Shown here in pieces: positions 1-8,652 of a stretch of 15,084 nt of DNA (the first letter of the stretch is position 1; the number at the start of each line of letters is the position of its first letter). The notes under the pieces were generated by a model. The model saw only the letters and a program-made list of their open reading frames with translations, did no database searches and had not been told where the DNA came from. The DNA is taken from NCBI GenBank assembly GCA_035063885.1, contig JAPSFM010000118.1:1-15084 (forward strand). Reading direction: 5' to 3'. The DNA comes from CAADGY01 sp900696665. Its GTDB lineage: Bacteria > Acidobacteriota > Terriglobia > Bryobacterales > Bryobacteraceae. A program made the translations under genes and the position numbers.

Positions 1-403
1 GAAAAGTGGTTCCCTCCGCACCGTCACTGATGGTGGCGGCTCGCCGCAGTGCCGCGCGGATGCGAGCCAAGAGTTCCCCAACCGAGAATGGCTTGCTGAC
101 GTAGTCGTCTGCACCCAGATCTAGTGCTTCGACCTTGTCCTTTTCCTGTCCGCGGGCCGAGAGAACGATGATCGGCGTCTGGTTGACTTGGCGCACGGTG
201 CGGATTACTTCAAGGCCATCCCGGTCAGGCAGCCCAAGATCCAGCAAGATCAAGTCCGGCTGGCGTGCATGAGCCTGGGCAATGCCATCGGCAGCAGTGA
301 GCGCCTCGTGGTAGCGATACTGCTCTGCTGACAGCGTGGCGCGGAGGAATCGCCGGATCTGCGGATCGTCCTCAATGATGAGGATCTCAGGCGCGCTATG
401 CAT
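1..403 (-). CDS. kdpE: KdpE, response regulator of the Kdp potassium system (partial, C-terminus outside window)
   Basis: Only the first 134 codons are present; the gene runs off the left edge. The visible part is a complete receiver domain. It has the acidic pair E11/D12/D13, phospho-acceptor D55 in LILLDLGLPDRDG, switch S82 in PIIVLSARG, and K104 in DDYVSKPF. KdpE-type regulators carry a C-terminal winged-helix DNA-binding domain, which is expected beyond the edge. The ATG at 403-401 is chosen because GGAGG lies 6 nt upstream and the start overlaps the kdpD stop by 8 bp (ATGCATAG), indicating translational coupling to the sensor gene. By family knowledge, KdpE phosphorylated by KdpD activates the kdp promoter. 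As the last gene of the operon it would be autoregulated. The assignment rests on the receiver motifs plus the kdpD neighbour. Confidence 0.95.
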   Translation of the reverse strand, partial: MHSAPEILIIEDDPQIRRFLRATLSAEQYRYHEALTAADGIAQAHARQPDLILLDLGLPDRDGLEVIRTVRQVNQTPIIVLSARGQEKDKVEALDLGADDYVSKPFSVGELLARIRAALRRAATISDGAEGTTF

Positions 404-3077
404 ATGGCGCCTCCGGTGGATTGCCCGTGTTGGGCAGCCAGATCCTGATCAGTGCTCCTCCTTGTGACCGGTTCTCCGCTTCTATCCGACCACCATGAGC
501 GATCACGATCGCGCGGCAGATGGTCAGACCCAGACCTGCACCACGAGTCCCTTCGGTCCTCCCTCTGTAGAACTTGTCCCAAATTCGTTGTTCCTCCCCT
601 GGCGTGAAACCGGGACCGGAATCGGAGATTTCGATCGTCACGCCACCATTCTGCGCATGCGCGGCGAGCTCGATCGGGGTGCCTTCCGGGGTGTACTTGG
701 CGGCGTTCTCCAGCACGTTCCAGATCACCTGCTCCAGGAGTACGTCATCGGCTGACACCATCAGGCCCGAAGGCAATTCCGTTGTAACCGGACGGCCTTT
801 CAGCACGCGCTCGAGGCGTGACAGAGCAGATCCAACAATCTCCTCTAGCGGGTGCCATTCCCTCTGCACGGATACTCGGCCAGACTCCAGCCGTGTCATT
901 TCGAGCAGATTAGTGACCAGCCGGCCCAAGCGTTCGGCTTCCTGCTCAATACTCTCCAGAAGTTCCTGCTGGGTCACTTCATCCATCTGATGCCGTTGTG
1001 ACCGCAAGCTACTGGCGGCGCCGGTGATCGCGGCTAGCGGCGTCCTCAGATCGTGGGACGCCGCACTGAGCAGAGCGCTGCGAATCTCTTCGGTCTGGGC
1101 CCGGAGTTGGGCATCGCGCGAGGCCAAAGCTGCCTGAGCACGTTCGATGGCAATTGCCGTCTGGCTGGCGAAGATCTCCAGGAAGTGTAACTGTTCGGGA
1201 GAATCCAGCTTGGCAGATTGCGCAGGAACTGCCGCGAGCACACCCAAGACGGACTGAGATCCCCGGAGCGGCAGGTATAACGCATTGGCGCCGGGCAGCG
1301 TGTCTGTACCCTTGCCGGCCTTCTTTCCGTGGTCGAAAACCCATTGTGCAATAGCCTCCTCACTGCTGGGAAGAGGCAGATCGTCAGTTGTACGCCGCCG
1401 GAAAGAGATCTTACCCGCGTCCGGAAAGAAGAGAATAATCTTAGCGCCGAAGACATCGCTCGCGATCGTGGTCGCAGTCCGCGCGGCCTCCATCCACCGC
1501 ATTTCGCCGCTCAGTGCGCTTGTGAGTCTGTGGAGAGCGTGTGTACGCGCCTCACGTTCCGCGGCGTGCACAGCCTGCAAGCGGATCCTGACCGTCAATG
1601 AGCTGATCACGAGAGCGACTGTTAACATCACCGCAAAGGTAAGAACGTATTCGTAATCGGAGACCCCGAACGTGAGGTAGGGAGGAACGCAGAAGAAATC
1701 AAAGGCGGCCACACTCAGAAAGGAAGCGAAGAACGCCACGCGACGACTTGAGCGCGTCGATACCGCGACGACGCCCAGTAAGTAGAACATCGCCAGATTG
1801 ACCGGGTTCAGGACGGAGCGGAGCGGAAGCGACACCAGCGTGACCAACGCACAGAGGGCCGTTGCGCTTGCGAATGCCCGCCATTCCGAAGGGCGAAGCA
1901 AGGCGGGAGGGCGATACTCTGCCGAGGGTGCTTCCGGCTCTCCTGAAATAGCGATCACGTCCATATCTCCGCTCTTCGCAATCAGCTCGTCGAATACGGA
2001 GCCGCGAAACAGACGCCGCCAGAGCGGTCCCGCTTGCTTGCCTAACAGGATGCGAGAGACATTGCGCGACCGGGCATAGTTGAGTACACACTCCGCCACG
2101 TTCGAACCAGTCAGCGTCACCGTCTCCGCACCCAACTGCTCTGCCAACCGGAGCGAGGACAGGACACGCATTCTGGTTTCCTCGCCGGCTGCGGCTTGTC
2201 CGGGCGTCTCCACGTAGGCGACGATCCATTCGGCTCCCAGGCGATCCGCAATTCGCTTGGCCGAGCGAATGAGCTTTGCCGAGAAAGGGCTCGGGCCAAT
2301 CGAGACGATCAGACGTTCTTTCACCGGCCACGTAGACCGAATGAAGTGATCCCGACGGTACATCCGCATTTGGGCATCGACGCGGTCCGCGGCGCGGCGC
2401 AGGGCCAGTTCGCGAAGAGCGATCAGATTTCCGGGGCGGAAGAACGCGGACATGGCACGCCGCGCCTGGTCGGGCACATAAACCTTACCCTCCTCCATTC
2501 GTTTGCGAAGTTCCTCGACGGGCAGGTCAACCAGTTCGATATCGTCGGCTTGATCCAGCACCGAATCCGGCAACGTCTCACGAACCACCACACCGGTGAT
2601 TTGAGCGACGACGTCGTTCAGGCTGTCGAGGTGCTGGACGTTGAGCGTTGTGTAGACATCGATTCCGGCGTCAACAAGTTCCAGTACATCTTGCCAGCGC
2701 TTGACATGCCGGCTGCCGGGAGCATTGGTGTGAGCCAGTTCGTCCACCAGCAACAGGCCGGGCCGGCGCGCGAGCGCCGCATCGAGGTCAAACTCCCAAA
2801 GTTGAGTTCCGCGATAGGCCACTGCGCGACGAGGTAGGATTTCCAGGCCCTCTAGCAGGGCTTCGGTTTCCTGGCGGCCGTGAGTCTCGACTATGCCGAC
2901 CACCACATCAGCGCCGGCCTGGTTTTGGAGACGCGCCGCCTCCAGCATGGCGAAGGTCTTGCCTACGCCGGGCGCGGCGCCGAAGAAGATCTTCAAGCGG
3001 CCTCGAGATGCTTGACGAGTCTGCTCCTGGATGCGCGCCAATAGTTCATCCGGATTGGGCCGTCCAGATTCTACCAT
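396..3077 (-). CDS. kdpD: KdpD, osmosensitive K+ channel histidine kinase
   Basis: An 893-residue inner-membrane sensor kinase, close to the length of E. coli KdpD. Domains in order are as follows. The N-terminal KdpD domain has Walker A GAAPGVGKT (33-41) and the LLVDELAHTN motif (109-118). A USP-like domain covers about 254-370. Four closely spaced hydrophobic DUF4118 segments lie at about 395-500, and a GAF-like region at about 515-640. The HisKA H-box SHDLRTPL has phospho-acceptor H675. The ATPase domain has an N-box around 787-791, G1 DSGPGF (819-824) and G2 GAGLGL (846-851). All catalytic motifs look intact. The ATG at 3077 begins MVESGRPNPDELL and overlaps the porin stop (ATGGTAG, 7 bp). 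The open frame continues upstream to 3788, but that part only shadows the porin gene and does not resemble KdpD. The known role is phosphorylating and dephosphorylating KdpE in response to K+ limitation. Confidence 0.97.
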   Translation of the reverse strand: MVESGRPNPDELLARIQEQTRQASRGRLKIFFGAAPGVGKTFAMLEAARLQNQAGADVVVGIVETHGRQETEALLEGLEILPRRAVAYRGTQLWEFDLDAALARRPGLLLVDELAHTNAPGSRHVKRWQDVLELVDAGIDVYTTLNVQHLDSLNDVVAQITGVVVRETLPDSVLDQADDIELVDLPVEELRKRMEEGKVYVPDQARRAMSAFFRPGNLIALRELALRRAADRVDAQMRMYRRDHFIRSTWPVKERLIVSIGPSPFSAKLIRSAKRIADRLGAEWIVAYVETPGQAAAGEETRMRVLSSLRLAEQLGAETVTLTGSNVAECVLNYARSRNVSRILLGKQAGPLWRRLFRGSVFDELIAKSGDMDVIAISGEPEAPSAEYRPPALLRPSEWRAFASATALCALVTLVSLPLRSVLNPVNLAMFYLLGVVAVSTRSSRRVAFFASFLSVAAFDFFCVPPYLTFGVSDYEYVLTFAVMLTVALVISSLTVRIRLQAVHAAEREARTHALHRLTSALSGEMRWMEAARTATTIASDVFGAKIILFFPDAGKISFRRRTTDDLPLPSSEEAIAQWVFDHGKKAGKGTDTLPGANALYLPLRGSQSVLGVLAAVPAQSAKLDSPEQLHFLEIFASQTAIAIERAQAALASRDAQLRAQTEEIRSALLSAASHDLRTPLAAITGAASSLRSQRHQMDEVTQQELLESIEQEAERLGRLVTNLLEMTRLESGRVSVQREWHPLEEIVGSALSRLERVLKGRPVTTELPSGLMVSADDVLLEQVIWNVLENAAKYTPEGTPIELAAHAQNGGVTIEISDSGPGFTPGEEQRIWDKFYRGRTEGTRGAGLGLTICRAIVIAHGGRIEAENRSQGGALIRIWLPNTGNPPEAPYA
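410..414 (-). promoter_or_regulatory. Ribosome binding site of kdpE
   Basis: GGAGG on the minus strand, 6 nt before the kdpE ATG. It lies inside the last codons of kdpD and fixes the kdpE start despite the overlap. Confidence 0.7.
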
Positions 3078-4333
3078 GGGCACTGCTTTCCACCAAACCA
3101 CCAGATTAGTCCGAGTAGTGCTGTGGTTTGCTCGCGCTTGTGGCGAGTTGGATCTTCGGTAGCGAACCATGGAGAATTCGACCAGTCGCGGCGGACCTCC
3201 CAGCGCATTTGGAAACCCTCGGCAAGGTCGAACGTGGCGGTAGCGGTGAAGTCTTTCAAGGCTTGGTTCGTTCCAGAGAACCAACCATTCCGGTCGTTCA
3301 GGTAGGCGAAGCGGCCTGCCAGATGAACCTTTCGGGTCAGACCATAGCGCGCATAACCAGCGCCGCCGAACACGACCTTGGGCACGGCGTCGGGACCGAT
3401 CCGCTCGACGGCGTAGTCGACTTCGCCAGCCACGGTCCAACGATCGGCGGCCTGCCAGGTGACATAACCATCGAGGAAGTGCGAGCGGCCTCGGGGAGCC
3501 CTTCCGTTCACGGCCCGCTGCTCCTGGCCATTGAAGTAGTTCAGATTCGCCGAGAGCCCGGGGGAGAATGTGAAGTTCAGCAGCACAGCCTGGCTCTTGA
3601 ATGCGTTGAAGTCTTCCGATTGGTTCATTCCGTTGGTGAGCCAATAACTGGCGTTCAGCCGGCCGGTGAGGGGATACGATGCACGGAACCCCATGTGGTA
3701 GAACGGCAGAAAGTTGAACCAGTAGGAGCGGGAGTAGTTGAACTGATCCTTGGTGTAGTTGTTTTCGATACCAAAGGCGCTCGCCCACTTTCCGAAGTCA
3801 ACGGTGATGCCCTTGCCGAGAGGCGCTACTATAGTCCCGTAAGCCTGGAAGATGTGGCGGAACACCTCGGGCCGCCGCTCGTTGGCCAGCGAGCCCTGGA
3901 GCGTCTCCGTGGCCTGCCCGAACATCAGGTCCAGCCTGCCGCCGATCCGCCTTCCCGTTGAAAGGTCGGGCTGGCGCTCGATGACCAGCCCCGCTTGATT
4001 GATGGCGAAGCTGTTGGACGACACGTCGTAGGCGCGCAAGGCATTAGTGCCCGTGAAGGGCCGATTGAAGTTATGCGCGAAGTAACCATCGAGGTAGGCA
4101 TTGATTGTGGTCCCGGCGGCGGCCTGGGGTTGGCTGGACGACTCTGAGACCTGCGCCGCTGGGGAGGATGACGCCGGAAGGGCAGTCGAGTCGCTTGGGG
4201 CGGACTTCGCTTCAAGGACCACCAGCCGCTGCTCCAGCTTTTCGATCCGCTCGAGGAGCATCCGCTCACGGGGTGTTAACACTTCCTGCGCGAAAGCCAC
4301 CACAACGAACAGGAGAAAAGAGATGGCCTTCAT
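3071..4333 (-). CDS. Outer-membrane beta-barrel porin (BBP2/OmpL-like), embedded in the kdp operon
   Basis: A 420-residue protein. The signal peptide is about residues 1-15 (MKAISFLLFVVVAFA, cleavage before QE). A short coiled coil follows at about 20-45 (heptad-like ERMLLERIEKLEQRLVVLE), then an Ala/Ser/Pro/Gln-rich linker to about 75, then a long region of alternating amphipathic strands to the C-terminus. Phrases typical of the BBP2 (OmpL-like porin-2) family are visible: GGRLDLMFGQ, GITVDFGKW, NYSRSYWFN, YHMGFRASYPLTGRLNASY and LTNGMN. The last residue is aromatic (W420), as often seen in outer-membrane barrels. The start overlaps the kdpC stop as ATGA and has little Shine-Dalgarno sequence of its own, so translation is probably coupled to kdpC. 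It sits between the pump genes and kdpDE, so it should be co-expressed under K+ starvation. A role in passing K+ through the outer membrane is inference; the substrate is unknown. Confidence 0.85.
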   Translation of the reverse strand: MKAISFLLFVVVAFAQEVLTPRERMLLERIEKLEQRLVVLEAKSAPSDSTALPASSSPAAQVSESSSQPQAAAGTTINAYLDGYFAHNFNRPFTGTNALRAYDVSSNSFAINQAGLVIERQPDLSTGRRIGGRLDLMFGQATETLQGSLANERRPEVFRHIFQAYGTIVAPLGKGITVDFGKWASAFGIENNYTKDQFNYSRSYWFNFLPFYHMGFRASYPLTGRLNASYWLTNGMNQSEDFNAFKSQAVLLNFTFSPGLSANLNYFNGQEQRAVNGRAPRGRSHFLDGYVTWQAADRWTVAGEVDYAVERIGPDAVPKVVFGGAGYARYGLTRKVHLAGRFAYLNDRNGWFSGTNQALKDFTATATFDLAEGFQMRWEVRRDWSNSPWFATEDPTRHKREQTTALLGLIWWFGGKQCPW

Positions 4334-4884
4334 TGACGATCCAGGGCTTCATTCAACAACAGCACATTGACCACGGGTTCACCAAGGATGCCGAACTGTC
4401 TCGGCTGAATGTGCTCCTTGACGAGGGTTTCGATGACATGTTTGTCTTGACTACGCAGCCGTGCCACCCGGCCAGCCTGCCAGAGAGCAGCTTCGGGACT
4501 GATGTGGGGATCCAGGCCGGAACCGGAGGCCATAAGCAGGTCAGCAGGAATCGGCGCAGCGCTATCTGGATCGGACGTGAGAAGTTCCTTGCGGCGGTTC
4601 GCGATCGCTTGCCGGAGCGCCGGGCTCTTCGGACCATAGTTGGAGCCGGAAGAAAAAGCCGGATTGTAGGGGAAGACGGGCGTCGCCGACGGCCGCGGCC
4701 AAAAGTATCGTGGGTCTTCAAAACTCCGGCCGATGAGTTCTGAGCCCAGCACGCGCCCATCACGAATGATGAGATTTCCGTGCGCCTGGTGGGCAAACAT
4801 CACGTGAGCGAGGCCGGTGATCGCCAACGGGTAGATCAGCCCACACAGAACCGTCATGACAAGCAGCATTCGAATCGCAGTCAT
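4330..4884 (-). CDS. kdpC: KdpC, accessory subunit of the K+-transporting ATPase
   Basis: 184 residues, the usual length for the family. One N-terminal membrane helix (about residues 5-27, LLVMTVLCGLIYPLAITG) is followed by a soluble periplasmic domain. Typical KdpC phrases are GSELIGRSFEDPRYFWPRPS, SSGSNYGPKSPAL, ADLLMASGSGLDPHISPEAA and FGILGEPVVNVLLLN. By family knowledge KdpC stabilises the KdpFABC complex and helps nucleotide binding by KdpB. The ATG at 4884 is preferred because it overlaps the kdpB stop as TAATG. A GTG three codons upstream (4893) is in frame, but it would overlap kdpB by 10 bp and lacks a ribosome binding site. The stop overlaps the porin start (ATGA). Confidence 0.95.
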   Translation of the reverse strand: MTAIRMLLVMTVLCGLIYPLAITGLAHVMFAHQAHGNLIIRDGRVLGSELIGRSFEDPRYFWPRPSATPVFPYNPAFSSGSNYGPKSPALRQAIANRRKELLTSDPDSAAPIPADLLMASGSGLDPHISPEAALWQAGRVARLRSQDKHVIETLVKEHIQPRQFGILGEPVVNVLLLNEALDRQ

Positions 4885-6947
4885 TACGCCCACCCCAGGG
4901 AGAAGAGAATCATGTCGATAAGTTTGATACCGGCAAATGGCAGCGCAACGCCGCCCAGGCCGTAGATCAGTAGATGGCGCTGAAGCAGTTCAGCGGCGCT
5001 TACCGGACGGTATTGGATGCCGCGCAGCGCTAACGGGATCAACGCGACGATAATCAACGCATTGAAGATCACCGCCGACAGGATCGCGCTTTGCGGAGAG
5101 GCGAGGCCCATGACATTCAGGGCGCCCAGTTGCGGATAGGTGGTGGCAAAAGCCGCCGGGATAATCGCGAAGTACTTGGCCACGTCGTTCGCGATCGAGA
5201 ACGTAGTCAACGCTCCGCGCGTCATCAGCATCTGCTTGCCGATCTGAACGATTTCGATGAGCTTGGTTGGATTCGAGTCCAGGTCCACCATGTTGCCGGC
5301 TTCCTTGGCTGCCTGGGTGCCGGTGTTCATCGCCACAGCGACATCGGCCTGAGCCAGTGCCGGGGCATCGTTCGTGCCGTCGCCCGTCATGGCCACCAAG
5401 CGGCCTTCGGCCTGCTTCTCGCGGATGAGTTGCAGTTTGCGCTCCGGTGTCGCCTCGGCCAGGTACTCGTCCACTCCGGTTTCCGCGGCAATGGCAGCAG
5501 CGGTAAGTGGGTTGTCGCCTGTGATCATGATGGTTTTGATCCCACTGCGGCGCAGTTCGATGAAACGCTCCTTGATGCCGCCTTTGACGATGTCCTTGAG
5601 CTGAACCACCCCGAGGACGCGCGGCCCATCCGACACTACCAGGGGCGTGCCCCCTTTGCGGGCGACGTTTTCCACGGTGGCGCGAACCTCGGCGGGGAAG
5701 CTGCCGCCGGCCGCAGCTACGTGCGCCTCAATCGCGTCGGCCGCGCCTTTGCGGATCTGCCTGCCGTCCAGGTCGACGCCGCTCATGCGCGTGCGCGCGG
5801 AGAACGCGACGAAATGTGCCCCCAGTTGATGCAAATCCCGCTCGCGAATCTGGAACTTCTCCTTGGCGAGCACAACCACACTGCGGCCCTCCGGCGTCTC
5901 GTCAGCCAGCGATGCCAGTTGCGCGGCATCTGCCAGTTGTCTCTCGGTCACACCGGGCGCCGGAATGAACATCGTCGCCTGGCGGTTGCCGAGCGTGATG
6001 GTGCCGGTCTTGTCCAGCAGTAGTACGTCTACATCGCCGGCGGCTTCCACCGCCCGGCCGGACATCGCCAGAACGTTTGCCTGCAACATGCGGTCCATAC
6101 CGGCAATGCCGATGGCTGACAGCAGCGCTCCAATCGTTGTGGGGATCAAGCAGACCAAGAGCGCCACCAGCACCGTTACGGACACGGGAGTTCCGTTCCC
6201 CGCCTCCTGGACGGCGAAGATCGAGAACGGCAGCAAGGTTGCCGTGGCGATCAGGAACACGATGGTGAGCGCCGCCAGCAGTATGTTCAGAGCGATCTCG
6301 TTGGGCGTCTTCTGGCGCTTGGCGCCCTCCACCATGGCGATCATGCGCTCCAGGAAGCTCTCGCCTGCCTCGGCGGTGATGCGAACGATCAGCCAGTCAG
6401 AAAGCACTCGGGTTCCACCGGTGACACTGGACCGGTCGCCGCCGCTTTCCCGGATAACGGGGGCGCTCTCGCCGGTGATGGCGCTTTCGTCAACGGACGC
6501 GGCGCCCTCGATCACCTCGCCGTCCATGGGGATGTGGTCGCCGGCTTCCACAAATACGACATCGCCCTTGCGCAAGGACGAACTGGGGAGTCTGCTGCAG
6601 GCGGCGCCGACACGAGGTTCCGCCAGCTTCTTCGCGATGACATCGCGACGGCTCTTCCGCAGCGCCTCTGCTTGCGCCTTGCCGCGGCCTTCCGCCATGG
6701 CTTCAGCAAAGTTGGCAAACAGCACGGTGAACCAGAGCCAGGCGCTGACGGCAAAGATGAAACCGGGCGCTGCCTCTCCCGCGCCACCCAGCGCCTGTAG
6801 CCCCAAGATCGTTGTGAGAATGCTGCCGACAAAGACTACGAACATTACCGGGTTGCGCACTTGATGCCGCGGGTCCAGCTTGCGCAAGGACGCGAGCATC
6901 GCCATTCGGACAATGGCCGGTTCGAATAGCTTCCGGGGCTGATTCAT
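4884..6947 (-). CDS. kdpB: KdpB, P-type ATPase catalytic subunit of the K+ pump
   Basis: 687 residues, family-typical length, inner membrane. It carries the full P-type ATPase set: actuator motif TGES (158-161), the phosphorylation site D312 in DKTGTIT, nucleotide-domain motifs FSARTRMSG (382-390) and RKGA (399-402), MITGDNP (474-480) and the hinge MTGDGTNDAPAL (from 520). The intramembrane CLIPTTIGALLSAIG (266-280) is characteristic of KdpB. S161 corresponds to the serine whose phosphorylation inhibits E. coli KdpFABC, so that control may exist here too (inference). The start at 6947 is set by GGAGG 7 nt upstream and the ATGA overlap with kdpA. An open frame extends to 7616, but that extension is a shadow of kdpA. 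It ends with a 1-bp overlap into kdpC. Confidence 0.97.
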   Translation of the reverse strand: MNQPRKLFEPAIVRMAMLASLRKLDPRHQVRNPVMFVVFVGSILTTILGLQALGGAGEAAPGFIFAVSAWLWFTVLFANFAEAMAEGRGKAQAEALRKSRRDVIAKKLAEPRVGAACSRLPSSSLRKGDVVFVEAGDHIPMDGEVIEGAASVDESAITGESAPVIRESGGDRSSVTGGTRVLSDWLIVRITAEAGESFLERMIAMVEGAKRQKTPNEIALNILLAALTIVFLIATATLLPFSIFAVQEAGNGTPVSVTVLVALLVCLIPTTIGALLSAIGIAGMDRMLQANVLAMSGRAVEAAGDVDVLLLDKTGTITLGNRQATMFIPAPGVTERQLADAAQLASLADETPEGRSVVVLAKEKFQIRERDLHQLGAHFVAFSARTRMSGVDLDGRQIRKGAADAIEAHVAAAGGSFPAEVRATVENVARKGGTPLVVSDGPRVLGVVQLKDIVKGGIKERFIELRRSGIKTIMITGDNPLTAAAIAAETGVDEYLAEATPERKLQLIREKQAEGRLVAMTGDGTNDAPALAQADVAVAMNTGTQAAKEAGNMVDLDSNPTKLIEIVQIGKQMLMTRGALTTFSIANDVAKYFAIIPAAFATTYPQLGALNVMGLASPQSAILSAVIFNALIIVALIPLALRGIQYRPVSAAELLQRHLLIYGLGGVALPFAGIKLIDMILFSLGWA

Positions 6948-8560
6948 TGCAGCGCCTCCACGATCGGTCCAAGCGCAAGCGACGGAAGGAAGGCCAGGGC
7001 GCCAACAATCAGCACTGTGCCAGCCAGCAAGACGACGAACAATGGCGTATGCGTGGGCAGCGTGCCGGGCCCGGCGGGAACCGTCTTTTTCGCCGCGAAT
7101 GACCCGGCCATCGCCAACACGGGGAGTGCCACCCAGTAGCGGGCCAGCAGCATCGCGACACCACCGGTGAAGTTCACCAGTGGATTGTCGGCGCCATAGC
7201 CGGCAAACGCGCTCCCATTGTTGTTGCCCATGGACGAAAACGCATAGAGGATCTCGCTGAAGCCGTGGGCGCCTCGATTGGAAAGACCGCCGGTTCCCAT
7301 CGGTGTCACGACGGCAATCGCCGTACCAATCAAAACGCACAACGGCGGCACCAAAATTGCGATCGAGGCCATCTTCATCTCGAAGGCCTCTATCTTCTTG
7401 CCAAGGTACTCGGGCGTACGCCCCACCATCAGGCCGGCGACGAAGACCGTGATGATGACGAAGATAATCATGCCGTAGAGTCCGGAGCCGACACCGCCGA
7501 AGACAACCTCGCCCAGTTGCATGAGGAACATCGGGACCAACCCTCCGAGGGGCGTATAGGAATCGTGCATGGAGTTCACAGAACCGTTTGAGGCAGCCGT
7601 CGTCGCCACGGCCCACAGCACCGAGTTGGCGACTCCGAAGCGCGTCTCTTTACCTTCCAAATTCCCTTGCTCTACGTGAACGGCGATTACAAGTAGCGGG
7701 ACGAAGAGGATCAGCATCGCCGCAAGGATCGCCCAACCCTGGCGCCGGTCCCCCACCAGGCAGCCGAACGTATAGCAGAGGGCAGCCGGAATCAGAAGGA
7801 TGGAAAGGCACTCCAGGAAGTTCGACAAGGGCGTTGGATTCTCGAACGGATGCGCGGAGTTGGTGTTGTAGAAGCCACCCCCGTTGGTGCCCAACTGCTT
7901 GATGGCGATCTGAGATGCTGCGGGTCCCATGGGAAGCACCTGTCGAGTGCCCGTCACGGGGACATACGAATCGAGATTCTGGACCACTCCCTGGGAAACC
8001 AGCACAACCGCAAGCACGGCGGACAGCGGCAACAGGATGTACAGGATGCCACGCACAAGGTCCACCCAGAAGTTGCCGATTTCGCGAACGTTACGCGACA
8101 CCAAAGCCCGGGCCAGGGCGGCCAGCACGGCCATGCCTGACGCTGCCGAAACGAAGTTTTGCACCGTCAGACCCATCATTTGCGTGAAGTAGCTGAGCGA
8201 CGCCTCGCCGGCATAGTTCTGCCAGTTCGTGTTCGTTGCGAAGCTGACTGCAATGTTAAAGGCGGTGTGGGGCGCCAGCGGACCCATTCCTTGCGGATTC
8301 CACGGCCAAACGTGTTGGGTGCGCAGGAGAATGTACACCAACGCGAAGCCGACGGCGTTCGATGTCAGCAGCGCACCTCCATACGCCACCCAGTTCATCT
8401 GCGCAGGACTGGACACGCCCGCCAATCTATAGATCCAACGCTCGGGCGCCAGCTGCCATCGGCCGCCATAGACCTCTGCCATGTACCAGCCCAGGGGTTT
8501 GACCAGCGCCAGCAGCATCGCCAGATATAGAAGGACTTGGAGCAAGTCGTTGCCGCTCAT
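6944..8560 (-). CDS. kdpA: KdpA, K+-translocating channel-like subunit
   Basis: 538 residues, strongly hydrophobic, with about ten membrane segments, related to the SKT potassium-transporter superfamily. The four selectivity-filter loops can be read: SFATNTNWQNY (106-116), KQLGTNGGGFYNTNS (221-235), TTAASNGSVNSMHD (320-333) and FSSMGNNNGSAFAGY (441-455). This subunit binds and admits K+, which the complex then moves inward using ATP hydrolysed by KdpB. The ATG at 8560 has GGAG 8 nt upstream and overlaps the kdpF stop as ATGA. The downstream end overlaps kdpB in the same way. All family landmarks are present with no sign of damage. Confidence 0.97.
   Translation of the reverse strand: MSGNDLLQVLLYLAMLLALVKPLGWYMAEVYGGRWQLAPERWIYRLAGVSSPAQMNWVAYGGALLTSNAVGFALVYILLRTQHVWPWNPQGMGPLAPHTAFNIAVSFATNTNWQNYAGEASLSYFTQMMGLTVQNFVSAASGMAVLAALARALVSRNVREIGNFWVDLVRGILYILLPLSAVLAVVLVSQGVVQNLDSYVPVTGTRQVLPMGPAASQIAIKQLGTNGGGFYNTNSAHPFENPTPLSNFLECLSILLIPAALCYTFGCLVGDRRQGWAILAAMLILFVPLLVIAVHVEQGNLEGKETRFGVANSVLWAVATTAASNGSVNSMHDSYTPLGGLVPMFLMQLGEVVFGGVGSGLYGMIIFVIITVFVAGLMVGRTPEYLGKKIEAFEMKMASIAILVPPLCVLIGTAIAVVTPMGTGGLSNRGAHGFSEILYAFSSMGNNNGSAFAGYGADNPLVNFTGGVAMLLARYWVALPVLAMAGSFAAKKTVPAGPGTLPTHTPLFVVLLAGTVLIVGALAFLPSLALGPIVEALQ
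6955..6959 (-). promoter_or_regulatory. Ribosome binding site that fixes the kdpB start
   Basis: GGAGG on the minus strand lies 7 nt before the ATG at 6947, inside the end of kdpA. It decides between the true start and the much longer open frame that continues upstream. Confidence 0.7.
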
Positions 8561-8649
8561 GAGAAAATCTCCGGCTTAAGCAGTGCTACAAAGAGGTAGA
8601 TTAGGAGTCCGGCAGCCACACACGCGCCGGCTACATAGATGGGTGTCAT
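8557..8649 (-). CDS. kdpF: KdpF, small membrane subunit of the K+ pump
   Basis: A 30-residue peptide with a single hydrophobic helix running from MTPIYVAGACVAAGLLIYLF to a short tail containing LLKPEIFS. Length, the Y-L/V-F-V-A-L-L-K-P-E-x-F pattern and position directly before kdpA all match KdpF, which stabilises the KdpABC complex in the membrane. The start ATG at 8649 lies 3 nt after the stop of the upstream miniprotein, and AGGAG lies further upstream inside that gene. The stop overlaps the kdpA start as ATGA. It is too short for most automatic gene callers but should be annotated. Confidence 0.92.
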   Translation of the reverse strand: MTPIYVAGACVAAGLLIYLFVALLKPEIFS

Positions 8650-8652
8650 ACC

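Noticed and set aside
3078..3788. N-terminal extension of the kdpD frame by 237 codons
   Set aside because: It is open only because of high GC content. It overlaps the porin in another frame, shows no domain and is not part of KdpD elsewhere. The porin stop and kdpD ATG overlap explains the real start.
5863..6864. Plus-strand open frame of 333 codons opposite kdpB
   Set aside because: A Ser/Ala/Pro/Thr-rich low-complexity translation is typical of the antisense of a membrane protein. kdpB on the other strand is certain.
6948..7616. Upstream extension of the kdpB frame
   Set aside because: It lies entirely within kdpA in another frame, is Arg/Gly-rich without KdpB similarity, and a good ribosome binding site marks the ATG at 6947.
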